The notes under the pieces: model-generated
The model's input: the letters and a program-made list of their open reading frames with translations, nothing else
Databases searched by the model: none
What the model was told of the DNA's origin: nothing
Program-made: the position numbers and the translations under genes
In this document: positions 17,119 to 26,224 of the stretch, piece by piece
How the letters are laid out: each line of letters starts with the position of its first letter
Numbering within the stretch: position 1 is the first letter of the stretch
Assembly: GCF_022803015.1 (NCBI RefSeq)
Contig: NZ_JAFKON010000003.1
Coordinates: 186,001-250,000, forward strand
From: Arthrobacter humicola
GTDB lineage: Bacteria; Actinomycetota; Actinomycetes; Actinomycetales; Micrococcaceae
Reading direction: 5' to 3'
Length of the DNA stretch: 64,000 bases

Positions 17119-18735
17119 CTAAAGATGGTGGCCGGGGGTTACCCGAAGGCGCAGGGGACAAATGGCGGAGCCTCCTGCGGTCTCTACCGTGACCACCAAG
17201 AAATCCCGGGCTGGCAAGGACGGGACCCGTACGTCTATCACCGTAGGGCTTGGCCTGCCCACAATGGCCCCCTGCTTGACCACCAATGCACCGGATGACT
17301 GCCGGAAAAACACCTTCACGGGGGCAAAATGAAAGTTGGAGCCGTGCAGTGTTATCGACTCGCCCAATTGGGCTTCTTGTGTTGACAAGAACGGCTTAGC
17401 AAATTCCGGCTTAGGCGGTTCAATGTGGAAGGTGGCGCTGGCAGTAGCAGTGCCTGCGACCGTGTGGACGGAGACTGGCACGTCCGCCCCCTCTTCCCCT
17501 GGGGCCACGAGTCCTTGGGGTACGACAGCCATCAATTTATGAGCCGCAAGGGGCTCGCGCACGGTCGCCTCCTGGCGGCCGAAGAACACCTGCGGGGTAC
17601 CGGTGTCGAGATTCCGCCCGAACAGCGTAACCGCCGTGCCAGGCCACCCGCTCACTTGATTGAAGGGCGGATCACCGAATTGGGGAGGTTCGGAGAGGAG
17701 GATGCGGAAGGCGGTCCCGGCGACGGCGGTACCCGCGCGTGTCTCTACCTTGACCCGTACATCCGCAACCGGTTCCCCGGGATGGACAAGCCCCTCGGGC
17801 ACGAGGGCAGTCAAGGATGTCGCGGTAGGGTGCCCGACCACTATCGCTGTCTGGTGGCCGAAGAACACTTGGGTCCTACCCGCATTGAAGTTCCGCCCGC
17901 ACAGCGCGACGGGCCTGCCGGGCCACCCGCTCACCGGGTCGAAGGCCGGATCGGCGAACGCCGGAGGCTCGGCCAGCACCCGGAATGGGGTCGCCGCGGC
18001 GGCGGTGCCGACGGCGGTCTGGACGCTGACGGGGACGTCCGCCCCCGGCTCCCCGGAGACGAGAAGCCCCTCGGGCACGGCAACCGTCAGGGTCCCGGAG
18101 GCGGGGGGCGCGAGGAGCGCCGCCTCCGCCGCACTGAAGAACACCCGCGGGATGCCGACATTGAAATTCCGCCCAGAGAGAATCACGGGGGTGCCCTGCG
18201 CCCCGTCGTCCGGGGTGAACTGCGCCGCCGGCGGATCGGCGAACGCCGGGACGAACGACGCCGGGTCCGCCCACGGCTGCACCGCCTCGCCCTCACTTTC
18301 GGCCACTACCCACGTAAAGTAGCCCTCGCGGCCGGGGTCGTTGTTCCGGATCCCCAGCGTCCACGTCTCCTCGGTCGCCCGGTCGAACCCCACCACGACG
18401 CCCGTGACGGTCCCGGCCCCCGGAACGCCAGCTTGCAGGACCTGGAACGCATCCCCCACGAAACCGGTTCCCCCGCCCTCGGGGCGTGTGGCCCGGAACA
18501 CCGGCTGCGTCGTCGCCGTTACCGCCACGGCCGGACCCTGCCCTGCCCGCACGAACAACGACGGCGCCACCGTGCCGCCGACCATCGCTACCCGCAGGAA
18601 CATCATCCGCGCGTAGATCCCGGCAAACTCCGGTAACGCTTCCCCCGCCAGCTGGGCAAAGCCGGCATCCACCCGCCCTGCGACGGGCGCAGCCAGTGGC
18701 GCCACCGGCGGATCCGGAAACAGTGCAAAAACCAT
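17119..18735 (-). CDS. IPT/TIG-repeat protein with conserved N-terminal domain (538 aa), paralogue 1
   Basis: Residues 1-~190 form a domain shared with 18750-20090 and 42544-44145 (FPDPPVAP, GIYARMMFLRVAMVGG, TTQPVFRATRP, GFDRATEETWTLGIRNNDP). After it come about four IPT/TIG-like Ig-fold repeats of 80-90 residues, each starting with a phrase such as GTPVILSGRNFNVGIPRVFF or GRPVALCGRNFNAGRTQVFF. Such repeats are common in surface and tail-fibre-like proteins. A GGAGGAGG site precedes the start. Location at the distal end of the eCIS operon suggests a fibre, decoration or binding component (inference). The 188-bp region downstream holds the dead start of another copy. Confidence 0.8.
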   Translation of the reverse strand: MVFALFPDPPVAPLAAPVAGRVDAGFAQLAGEALPEFAGIYARMMFLRVAMVGGTVAPSLFVRAGQGPAVAVTATTQPVFRATRPEGGGTGFVGDAFQVLQAGVPGAGTVTGVVVGFDRATEETWTLGIRNNDPGREGYFTWVVAESEGEAVQPWADPASFVPAFADPPAAQFTPDDGAQGTPVILSGRNFNVGIPRVFFSAAEAALLAPPASGTLTVAVPEGLLVSGEPGADVPVSVQTAVGTAAAATPFRVLAEPPAFADPAFDPVSGWPGRPVALCGRNFNAGRTQVFFGHQTAIVVGHPTATSLTALVPEGLVHPGEPVADVRVKVETRAGTAVAGTAFRILLSEPPQFGDPPFNQVSGWPGTAVTLFGRNLDTGTPQVFFGRQEATVREPLAAHKLMAVVPQGLVAPGEEGADVPVSVHTVAGTATASATFHIEPPKPEFAKPFLSTQEAQLGESITLHGSNFHFAPVKVFFRQSSGALVVKQGAIVGRPSPTVIDVRVPSLPARDFLVVTVETAGGSAICPLRLRVTPGHHL

Positions 18736-18749
18736 GTCAGCTCCTCCTC

Positions 18750-20090
18750 CTAACCCACAGCGTGGTTGATGGTGATGAGTTCTGCGCTGGCGCTGCTTCC
18801 GAACTGGTTCCGGACGATGATCCGGGCCCGTTTTTGCGCTTCAGGGCCAAGGCTTGGCGCTGTCACCCTGATGCGGGTCGCTGTCGGCGGCTCAAGGAGG
18901 ACGGCCGGGACCGGGGCCTGGCCCTCCACACTGAATGTGACAGTCACTGGAGAACCGTCGAAATCCTGGCCGTTCAGCGTAACCTCTGCGCCGACCTCGA
19001 CAGCTGAGGGGCTGAAATCCTCAAGGTCCGGCGTAGGCGGAGCCACCAGAATCCGAAGCGCCTGGGCGCACGTGACGGAACCTCCTGCGGTCGTCACCGT
19101 AACCGATATTTTACCGATGGGGCCGAGTACGAAGACACCCGTCGGTATCCGCACGGTCATTTCGGTGGCGCTGGGTCGCCCGAGGACTTCCCCAGGAACA
19201 GGAAGGCGAGAATCATCATCAAAAAACTCCAATGCACGGAACTCAACCGTCACAGGAGCAAAGTGGAAATTCCGACCGTGCAGCAGAAGCTTCCTCCCGA
19301 GAAGAGCTGGTTCGGGTGCAAAAGGCGGAGCGGCGAAGGCAGGTGCCGGCGGCACAGCATGAAAAACACCGGAGGCTACGGCGGTGCCGGCGGCGGTTTC
19401 GACGCTGACGGGCAAGTCTGCGCCCGGCTGCCCGGGATTGACTAAACCATCGGGCGCCGACACGGTCAGAGCACCCGGTGCCGGAGGGGCCAGCAGTGCC
19501 GCCGGAACGGTACCGAACGTTACCCTGGGCATGCCAATGTGGAAATTCCTTCCGGACAGCGTCACCGACGTCCCGGACGCGCCGCCCGCCGGAGTGAAGG
19601 ACGGGTCCGCGAACGCCGGGATAAACGATCCGGGGTCCACCCAAGGCTGGACCGTCTCGGCCTCGCTGTCGGCCACCACCCAGGTGAAGTGCCGCTCCGC
19701 AGACGGGTCGTTGTTCCGGATCCCCAGCGTCCACGTCTCCTCAGTCGCCCGGTCAAACCCCACCACGAGACGCAGGACGTTTCCCACCCCGGGGACCAGG
19801 AACACGTCCCCTACAAATCCGGTACCGGCGCCGTCGGGACGGGTGGCGCGGAAGACCGGCTGCGTCGCCGCCGCCACCGCCACCGCCGGGCCCCTCCCCG
19901 CCTGCATGAACACGGTCGGAGCCACCGAGCCCCCGATCATCGCCACCCGCAGGAACATCATCCGCTCATAAATGCCAGTGAACTCCGGTACAGGTGTGCC
20001 TGCGGACTGGACAAAGCCGGCATCCCCCCGGCCGCCGGCGGGCACAGTCCTCGGTGCCACCGGCGGATCCGGATACAAAGTGAAAACCAT
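18750..20090 (-). CDS. IPT/TIG-repeat protein (446 aa), paralogue 2
   Basis: It has the same N-terminal domain as its neighbours, followed by about three IPT/TIG repeats (SGTSVTLSGRNFHIGMPRVT, LGRKLLLHGRNFHFAPVTVEF, GAEVTLNGQDFDGSPVTVTF). I chose the ATG at 20090 because GGAGG lies 5 nt upstream; an in-frame TTG at 20093 is less likely. The DNA coding the N-terminal part (about 19605-20073) is nearly identical to 43658-44127 in a gene 24 kb away, whereas the flanking parts of the two genes are diverged. That means recent duplication or gene conversion. Proposed role: eCIS fibre or decoration protein. Confidence 0.8.
   Translation of the reverse strand: MVFTLYPDPPVAPRTVPAGGRGDAGFVQSAGTPVPEFTGIYERMMFLRVAMIGGSVAPTVFMQAGRGPAVAVAAATQPVFRATRPDGAGTGFVGDVFLVPGVGNVLRLVVGFDRATEETWTLGIRNNDPSAERHFTWVVADSEAETVQPWVDPGSFIPAFADPSFTPAGGASGTSVTLSGRNFHIGMPRVTFGTVPAALLAPPAPGALTVSAPDGLVNPGQPGADLPVSVETAAGTAVASGVFHAVPPAPAFAAPPFAPEPALLGRKLLLHGRNFHFAPVTVEFRALEFFDDDSRLPVPGEVLGRPSATEMTVRIPTGVFVLGPIGKISVTVTTAGGSVTCAQALRILVAPPTPDLEDFSPSAVEVGAEVTLNGQDFDGSPVTVTFSVEGQAPVPAVLLEPPTATRIRVTAPSLGPEAQKRARIIVRNQFGSSASAELITINHAVG
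19605..20073. repeat. Long direct repeat, copy 1 (partner 43658-44127)
   Basis: About 470 bp here match 43658-44127 almost base for base; I noticed differences only in the last ~50 bp (for example ccccccggccgccggcggg versus ccccacggccgcccgcggg). Both copies are in the same orientation and encode the N-terminal domain of IPT proteins. Recombination between them would delete about 24 kb, including the whole eCIS core. Confidence 0.85.
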
Positions 20091-20164
20091 CAAATCCTCC
20101 TATATCCCGGCCAGCTGATCCCGCGAAGGCCTCCCGTGACCACGGCATGGTGAGTTTATTGACC

Positions 20165-21736
20165 CTAGGTACGGGTGATGGTGATCAAACCGGCGCTGAC
20201 GTCCGATCCTGAACCGGTCGTCACCTTGATCCGGGCCTGCCGTTGCCCCTCCGCGCCGAAGGTCAGATCGGGCACCTCCGCCTTGATTTGAGTCGGCGTG
20301 GCAGGGTCAGTGAGTCCTGCCCGGACGGGGGCGAAGCCTTCGACGGTGAATTCCACGCGCACCGGAGGGACATCCAAGTTTTGACCGCGCAGCGTGACCG
20401 TACCCCCAACAGCGACCACAGGCGGCGTAAATCCGGTGAGGCTCGGAGGCGGATTTTCCACCCGGAACTGATCGTCACTTTGCACGCTGCCTTCACGAGT
20501 GTTCACCTTGATGGCGACTGCCGCGCCGGTGGCCAGTCCATCGGGAACCTGCACCTTGACTGAATTATTTGTCGCTTGTCCAACGACTGGAGCGGGTTGT
20601 CCCTCGAAAAATACTGTCAGGTCACTGGCATTGAAGTTGAATCCCGACAGAACGACCTCGGTTCCCGCACTACCACTAGCCGGAGAGAACTGCGCGTTCG
20701 GTGGGGCAACGAAGGCTGGCACCGCCCTCACGCGGAACGGTTTGTCACAGACAGCGGAGGCAACCTCGTTGGCAACAGTGATTCTTACGGTTCGCCCGGT
20801 CCCGTTCGGCGTGAGGCCCCCTGGAACCAGAACTTTGATTTGGTTGGAAGAAAACGTCGCCGCGACGGTGGCAGGGACGCTATCGAAGAAGACTTTGATC
20901 CCTCCCTTGTCGAAATTGTTCCCAGTCAGGGTGACCTCTTGATGGATCTGGCCTGTCAATGGCTGCAGCGGCGTGTTCTGGGCGAAGGTCGGCGCGATAA
21001 GTACTTTTTCGAGCAGGCTCAGACGGGTCTCAAGGTGGGACAGGGTCAACTTCCGCTGTCGGAGGTCGGTGATCTTTTCCGCCTTCGTTCCCTCCAGATC
21101 CAAAGTCCCGGAAGTAATGGCGTCTTCACCACGGCGGCGGCGCAACTCGGCGAGAGGGTAATGCACGTGCCCTTTCGTCGGCGCGGGCACCTGCCCACCT
21201 TCCGCAACCAAAACAGACCATTCAGGCTTGAGCCGAACGGAGGTTTGCATCCCCACGTCCTCACTGTTGGCAAGAGCAGTATCCGTCGTTTCGTCCACCT
21301 CGGTGAGAAGCACATCCAGATACACGGTATCGATACGCGGGTCCGGCTGGGCAGCCGTGGGCGTACTCAATTTCGGGACATGCCGGCCATCAGGGCGCGA
21401 CGGCTGGTTGTCATAGGTAGTTGTCGCCTCAACCGTGGCCTCGATACCGCCGGCCAGGCAGGAACCCGGTCCGGTGATCTGGAAATCATTGCTGTTCTGC
21501 CCCGCCGGAAGAGCCCGAATGGCGAAGCCGTCCTCCCCCGAGCCATCCTCCCCGAAAGCCAGCCCGTTGCCGATATAACGGGAAAACAGCGAGCGCACAC
21601 CGGCGGCCAGAAGGTCCTGGAGCAGGTTCAGGTCCCGGTCCAGGATCGGCACCCCCTGCTCGATGTGGATGCCGACATACCCCTTGTTCAAGCTTTCAAG
21701 CAGCAGTTCCAACGGCGATCTAGAGAAGTCACTCAT
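20165..21736 (-). CDS. Baseplate/fibre-associated IPT-repeat protein (523 aa)
   Basis: The N-terminal ~200 residues begin LLLESLNKGYVGIHIEQGVP and LDRDLNLLQDLLAAGVRSLF, typical of a tail-fibre-attachment type N-terminus. Around residue 230 there is a short coiled-coil-like stretch (LRQRKLTLSHLETRLSLLEK). Three IPT/TIG repeats follow (HQEVTLTGNNFDKGGIKVFF, GTEVVLSGFNFNASDLTVFF, GGTVTLRGQNLDVPPVRVEF). It directly follows the gpI-like gene, where tail fibre genes normally sit in contractile injection systems. I infer a fibre or adaptor that bridges baseplate and IPT proteins. Confidence 0.7.
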   Translation of the reverse strand: MSDFSRSPLELLLESLNKGYVGIHIEQGVPILDRDLNLLQDLLAAGVRSLFSRYIGNGLAFGEDGSGEDGFAIRALPAGQNSNDFQITGPGSCLAGGIEATVEATTTYDNQPSRPDGRHVPKLSTPTAAQPDPRIDTVYLDVLLTEVDETTDTALANSEDVGMQTSVRLKPEWSVLVAEGGQVPAPTKGHVHYPLAELRRRRGEDAITSGTLDLEGTKAEKITDLRQRKLTLSHLETRLSLLEKVLIAPTFAQNTPLQPLTGQIHQEVTLTGNNFDKGGIKVFFDSVPATVAATFSSNQIKVLVPGGLTPNGTGRTVRITVANEVASAVCDKPFRVRAVPAFVAPPNAQFSPASGSAGTEVVLSGFNFNASDLTVFFEGQPAPVVGQATNNSVKVQVPDGLATGAAVAIKVNTREGSVQSDDQFRVENPPPSLTGFTPPVVAVGGTVTLRGQNLDVPPVRVEFTVEGFAPVRAGLTDPATPTQIKAEVPDLTFGAEGQRQARIKVTTGSGSDVSAGLITITRT

Positions 21737-21784
21737 AGCGTTGTACTCACTCCCCTCCTGATCGTTGGTCCATGTCGGACGTGG

Positions 21785-23842
21785 CTATGGTTGGATCACA
21801 ATTGCGCGCGCATTTATGGGCAGGAATTCCGGCAGTACGGCGGCGAGGCGGGACTGCGCCCTGGCCATCTCTTCCGGTGACAGCGGCGGGGCCGCTGCGG
21901 CGAGAAAGAGGCCTATCGCATCCCTCGAAATGCGTCCGTCCGCGTCCTTGCCGCCACCCTTGCCGGTGTAGGTATACGTGCCGATGTCGCCGAACGTTCC
22001 GTAGAGGGCTTTCTGCTGTCCGCTGAAGGTCGTCGTGCCGGAGGAATGGGTGCCCAAAGTCTGTACGCCGTCTGCATCGGAGTCTTGGATTGGCCCGCTG
22101 GAACGGTACATGAGTAGGGTGGCGCCCTGGATGTGCACTCCCACCGGCGCCCTCTGGGATGAAGGACCGCCTGTGAGCGGCTCCGGTTCCCCCCACACGT
22201 TCGTACCAGGATCCAGTAACCGGACCGAAAAGATGGACCATCCGCCGTCGAAAGGTCCGGCAGTAGCGGGCCGGGTCGAACTGAAGAACAGTTCGAGGCT
22301 GTTGTCGGCCCCCAGCAGGGGGGCAGGTTCCCGGTCGTGGACGTCAGGCCGTGGTTTCGGCAGCGTCCGCATCGCTTCCCAGTCACCGGCGTTCGCCGGG
22401 TCGAGCCCGCGCTTGATGCGGTAACAGACTGTCCACCGGGTTTGCGCCTCCTGAACAGGCTCCTGACGCGCCCCGAACAGCCACAGCTGCTGGGTGGGGC
22501 CGGACGGCCGTACGAGAACGAACAGGTCGTCGTGCAGTTCAGCTCCCTCCTTTTCCGGCAACGTAGCGGGAACTTCAAGCTGCCATTTCGAGCCGTCATG
22601 CCTGTTGTACTTGGTCTGCCACCGTCCGTCGGAGACTTCCTGCCAAAACAGCCAAAGGCCGCCGTCGCCGTCCACTACGGTGCTCGGACGACGGCGTTCA
22701 GTATCCTGATTTCCGAATGGGCGTCCCGAGGGTTCGGACACCTCGCCGGCGGCGTCCCGGATCCTGGCCGCTATGCGCCACCGGGATTGCCCAGGCGCTT
22801 CCGCTGGACTGCAGATTTCCCAGAACAGCCACACCTTGCCGTGGGCGCGCGCGGCGGCGGGGTGTTTATCTGCTCCAACACGGTCTACCACCGGCCTGCT
22901 GTCAGCCCAGTTTCCATCGGCTCGGCGCTTCTTGGACCAAATGTCCCAGCCGTGGATCCGACGGGTGTGATAGAAGAACAGGTCTGCGCCGTCGTCGTCC
23001 CGGACATGCGCTATGCGGCCTTCGTAGGCGAAGTTCACCGACACCAGCGCACGAGTCCCCCACTTGCCACCGACCTCCGCACGTGCCAGTGACCACAGGC
23101 TAAGCCGCGCAGGCTCGTTGGTGCGGGCGACATTGTGCACGAATTCGTGCGTCCTGGCATCGAGACCAGTGAGGCGTCTGGCCGTCGCCTCGATCGCGGC
23201 GACAGTGCCGATGCGTTGATAGATCTGCGGCGCGAACCGGATCTCCTGCCGCTGCGCGCCGATGGGCAACCCGTAGTCGGTCCGCCATCCAATCCATTGG
23301 GCAAGCAACGGAAGAAGCTGTCCGTCAACCCGGTCCAGGTCGTGCAGGTTCAGGGCTGCCCTGCAGAGGCTGTATAGCTGGTCGAGCTGCGCTCCGGGCA
23401 AGTCGAGGAATCGGCGCAGCACGCCGTGGGCAAGGTTTCCTGGTTCGAGTGAGTCGTGTACGGGCGGTGCCGCGTCGTAGCGCCGGTAAATGGCGGGCAA
23501 AAGGGCATAGAGCCGGTCGGCGAAACCATAGGGCGATGTGGCCGTGGCGGAGACGCGGTTGTTCGGGGCCGCCGAAGACTCCAGCGCGCCCGTTTCTGGC
23601 GTAAACAGCGTGTAATAGTAGACGGTTTCGCCTCGCAGCCCGGTGTCGGTCGCCAACCCGGGCGCTGCAACGGCTACCTCCACCCCGTCGTCAAGCCCTA
23701 TCGGATGGCTTCGGGGGCTGCGCCGGATGCGGACGGCCGGCGGCGGGGTCCGGTCGGGGTCCTCGGGATCCGCATAGGTCCACGACAGGTCGATCCGGTT
23801 GCCGTCAGGATGCGGACGGGCAGCGAAGTTGCGAAGTTCCAT
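21785..23842 (-). CDS. eCIS baseplate protein, phage-tail gpI-like with C-terminal propeller (685 aa)
   Basis: Residues ~120-270 have the phage tail protein I signature region (FADRLYALLPAIYRRYDA, FLDLPGAQLDQLYSLCRAAL, LLPLLAQWIGWRTDYGLPIG, AAIEATARRLTGLDARTHEF). An N-terminal Ig-like strand-rich part precedes it. The C-terminal ~350 residues contain repeated Trp/Asp-box-like strands (GKVWLFWEI, GGLWLFWQEV, TQQLWLFGAR, NSLELFFSSTRP) suggesting a beta-propeller. It corresponds to the Afp12 position in the antifeeding prophage order and forms part of the baseplate wedge. Its start lies 2 nt after the stop of gpJ, so the two are coupled. Confidence 0.8.
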   Translation of the reverse strand: MELRNFAARPHPDGNRIDLSWTYADPEDPDRTPPPAVRIRRSPRSHPIGLDDGVEVAVAAPGLATDTGLRGETVYYYTLFTPETGALESSAAPNNRVSATATSPYGFADRLYALLPAIYRRYDAAPPVHDSLEPGNLAHGVLRRFLDLPGAQLDQLYSLCRAALNLHDLDRVDGQLLPLLAQWIGWRTDYGLPIGAQRQEIRFAPQIYQRIGTVAAIEATARRLTGLDARTHEFVHNVARTNEPARLSLWSLARAEVGGKWGTRALVSVNFAYEGRIAHVRDDDGADLFFYHTRRIHGWDIWSKKRRADGNWADSRPVVDRVGADKHPAAARAHGKVWLFWEICSPAEAPGQSRWRIAARIRDAAGEVSEPSGRPFGNQDTERRRPSTVVDGDGGLWLFWQEVSDGRWQTKYNRHDGSKWQLEVPATLPEKEGAELHDDLFVLVRPSGPTQQLWLFGARQEPVQEAQTRWTVCYRIKRGLDPANAGDWEAMRTLPKPRPDVHDREPAPLLGADNSLELFFSSTRPATAGPFDGGWSIFSVRLLDPGTNVWGEPEPLTGGPSSQRAPVGVHIQGATLLMYRSSGPIQDSDADGVQTLGTHSSGTTTFSGQQKALYGTFGDIGTYTYTGKGGGKDADGRISRDAIGLFLAAAAPPLSPEEMARAQSRLAAVLPEFLPINARAIVIQP

Positions 23843-23844
23843 GT

Positions 23845-25428
23845 TCAGCCGCCTGTCTGTTCAACGAACAGCACTCTGACACCCGACGCATAGCTGAGAT
23901 CGGCCGGAGGAATCGGAATCTGGTTCTTGCCGAGCCTGATCCTCCCCGACTCCTCAGCCAATACTGTGCTCTGCGTGATCCCGTGAAATTCAGTGATGTT
24001 GGCGAAGAGGACGCCCGGGGTGCTTTGGATCCTGTCATAGAACCTGCTGAGATAGATGGTCTCGCCGAAATGAACCTCGTCGAAGGCGAGCAGAGTGGCC
24101 GCCTCCCGTTCGATCGCCGCCCGGACGTCTCCGGGTACGTAGTAACTCTCGACGCCAACCTCGGCGGTGACAAAGATCTCGACATAGTCAACGTCTTCAA
24201 TTTCGACGACCTGGGTAAGCATCCGTTTGTCTTCGAGATACCGCTTGAGCCCGAACTCGAGGGTATCGCTCACCTTGTCGCGGATCTTGCCACCGCCGGA
24301 CGGCGCAATAAACAGCGTCACCTGGTTCCAGCCCGTCGCGGTCGCGCGCGCCTTTCCGACGCCGTCAAAAGTGAGGGCGAGCGCCTCGTAGTCCGCGGTG
24401 GTAACTGCGCGCTGCAGGGATCGAAAGACAGCGGGAGCATGCTTAACTGCGTGGCCGATGGATTCACGGTCAGCACCGCCGGTCGCTGCTTCGACGTTGG
24501 TGACCTTGGCAGCAAGCTTCGCCAATGCGGGAAGGTTAACGATGTCCGTAATCGCCCCCGCGGGGACGTTGCCCGCCTGCCCGCCGCCTATCCGATAGCT
24601 GATTGTGAGCGTCGCACCGGGCGACGGGATGTTTCCAAAGGTCCCGTCTCCGAAGAGGACGGTTGCCTCATTCTTGTCGTCGACGTCGACGGTGAAATCG
24701 CGTTGGTTCGGATCGCTGAATGCCAGGCTCTCGCGGAAAGTCCACCGTACTGGGTGCGTGTCACCCTGTGTGACATTTAGCGCGAGATCCGGTCCCGCCT
24801 TGTCCTGCAGCCCGCTGGGGCGCAGGATCACGCCGCGATGTGCCAAGGTGTATCGCTGGTCGGGTGAACCGTCGGCGATGCCTAGGACTTCATTGGCGAT
24901 CAGGCGGCCCTCCTCCACCGGGATCGTGGCGATTCTGGGACTGTCCGTGATCAGGGGATCCCTGGGCCTAAAGACGAGGGTCAGGGCCGATTCATGCGTG
25001 TACTCGAAACGGATGCTGGGCGAGTTTTCGAGGCTCTTCGTGGTGAACGCGGCCCCCCTGCCGATTTGGATGGGTACTGTCGGTAACTGGGCTTCCTTGG
25101 GAATTGAGACGGTAAGGGCAGCGGCCGCCGGTGCAGCGGTGCGCATCCGGTATCCGATCAGCCGCAGGTGCTCGATGATGCTGTGGCGGCTGGTTGCCGT
25201 GCTAAGGAAACTCTCGTTGGCCACCCGATCCTGGTAGTAGCTGAGGATATCGCCTACGTGGGCGAACAGTTGCAGCATCACGTTGCCGAAGTCGGCCTCG
25301 TTAGTGAAATCCTCCCATTCGGGAAGCTTGCGAGGTATCTGCTCGCGCAATGCTTTCAGGATCCCGCCGTAATCGCGTCCCGTGTAGTCGATGAGCGGTT
25401 GCCCGCCCGCATTGTCGATCTCAGCCAT
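23845..25428 (-). CDS. eCIS baseplate wedge protein, gpJ-like (Afp11 type, 527 aa)
   Basis: This is a baseplate J family protein: EDFTNEADFGNVMLQLFAHV followed by GDILSYYQDRVANESFLSTA near the N-terminus, a central Ig-like part with DFTVDVDDKNEATVLFGDG, and the YEALALTFDGVGKARATA segment typical of gpJ. It builds the wedge ring that connects hub and sheath. The ATG at 25428 has a GAGGAT site that overlaps the 3' end of gp25, consistent with the universal gp25-gpJ-gpI order. Confidence 0.85.
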   Translation of the reverse strand: MAEIDNAGGQPLIDYTGRDYGGILKALREQIPRKLPEWEDFTNEADFGNVMLQLFAHVGDILSYYQDRVANESFLSTATSRHSIIEHLRLIGYRMRTAAPAAAALTVSIPKEAQLPTVPIQIGRGAAFTTKSLENSPSIRFEYTHESALTLVFRPRDPLITDSPRIATIPVEEGRLIANEVLGIADGSPDQRYTLAHRGVILRPSGLQDKAGPDLALNVTQGDTHPVRWTFRESLAFSDPNQRDFTVDVDDKNEATVLFGDGTFGNIPSPGATLTISYRIGGGQAGNVPAGAITDIVNLPALAKLAAKVTNVEAATGGADRESIGHAVKHAPAVFRSLQRAVTTADYEALALTFDGVGKARATATGWNQVTLFIAPSGGGKIRDKVSDTLEFGLKRYLEDKRMLTQVVEIEDVDYVEIFVTAEVGVESYYVPGDVRAAIEREAATLLAFDEVHFGETIYLSRFYDRIQSTPGVLFANITEFHGITQSTVLAEESGRIRLGKNQIPIPPADLSYASGVRVLFVEQTGG

Positions 25429-25437
25429 GTTCTATCC

Positions 25438-25800
25438 TCATTTGAAGTGAATGTGCACGGATTGCCGGGCAGCGTCGCGCCGCCGGATGTAAGCGACCTC
25501 GACGGTCAGCGTCTCGTCCTGGACGTAAATGTCCACCCCGCCGACGGCGATCTCGTGTCCCAGCCAACGGGTAAGCGCCTGACCCGCCGTGAACTCGGCG
25601 GCGGCGGCGAGAATACTGCTGTTGGGGTCGAAGACCAGGTTGAGAAGCCCGCAACCGAAGGTGGGTTGGTTGGCCCGCTCGCCCGGAGCGGTGAAAAGCA
25701 CCTGCACGATTTTCCCGTGGATCTCCGCGTCGTCGTCGCCGGCCGGTCTGATCCTGCCGCCCGGCGCGACACGGAAGGGGAAACCGAATCCCGTCGTCAT
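25438..25800 (-). CDS. eCIS sheath initiator, gp25/gpW-like (Afp9 type, 120 aa)
   Basis: The short protein has the gp25-like pattern: GFGFPFRVAP at the start, then EIHGKIVQVLFTAPGERANQ and FGCGLLNLVFDPNSSI (the family's GER..P.FG.G...FDP motif), and GVDIYVQDETLTVEVAY at the end. The start at 25800 is chosen because AGGAG lies 8 nt upstream. gp25 proteins nucleate sheath assembly on the baseplate. All key family features are present. Confidence 0.9.
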   Translation of the reverse strand: MTTGFGFPFRVAPGGRIRPAGDDDAEIHGKIVQVLFTAPGERANQPTFGCGLLNLVFDPNSSILAAAAEFTAGQALTRWLGHEIAVGGVDIYVQDETLTVEVAYIRRRDAARQSVHIHFK

Positions 25801-25828
25801 AGCTGCGCTCCTGACTCGCCGATACCAA

Positions 25829-26215
25829 TCATTTGAGGTGACCATTCACGTTGCCACTCTGATTGAATGTCACCCCCTGCTGGGTCGCGGTAAGACTGAT
25901 CTGGTGCGTGTGCGGCCCCGGAGGCGCCGGCACGGCCTGACCGGCGACGTTGGCGGCCACATCGCCGGTGGTTTGGATTCCGCTGATCTCAACGTTCCTG
26001 GTGAGATGCATGACCACTCCGGTGGCGACGGCGAACGCCAATTGCTTCCAGCCCTCACGGGCGGCTTCGAGGGCTTCCTGCGCCTTCACCTTGGCGTCGC
26101 CGGCCGCCGCATCGACGGCTTCCAGCAACGCTGGCGACAGCAGGATGTCCATCTGCTCGAAAATCTCCTTGCTCATCCCTGACTGTGCATCGGCACTGCC
26201 GATAACCATTGCCAT
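25829..26215 (-). CDS. Small eCIS baseplate-cluster protein, spike-tip position (128 aa)
   Basis: I do not recognise the family. The N-terminal half is helical (LLSPALLEAVDAAAGDAKVK, AREGWKQLAFAVATGVV). The C-terminal half is strand-rich with Gly/Asn/Thr and PPGPHTHQISLTATQQGVTF. Its place between the gpV spike and gp25 is where a PAAR tip protein (Afp10) is found in other systems, but I see no clear PAAR repeat. It may be a tip analogue with the HTH metal-like motif at its end (inference). GGAGG lies 5 nt upstream of the ATG at 26215. Confidence 0.65.
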   Translation of the reverse strand: MAMVIGSADAQSGMSKEIFEQMDILLSPALLEAVDAAAGDAKVKAQEALEAAREGWKQLAFAVATGVVMHLTRNVEISGIQTTGDVAANVAGQAVPAPPGPHTHQISLTATQQGVTFNQSGNVNGHLK

Positions 26216-26224
26216 TCGCTCCTC

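Noticed and set aside
17425..18636. Long plus-strand open frame opposite the first IPT gene
   Set aside because: It is an antisense shadow of a high-GC coding region; composition is Arg/Gly/His-rich and the minus-strand frame has clear IPT repeats.
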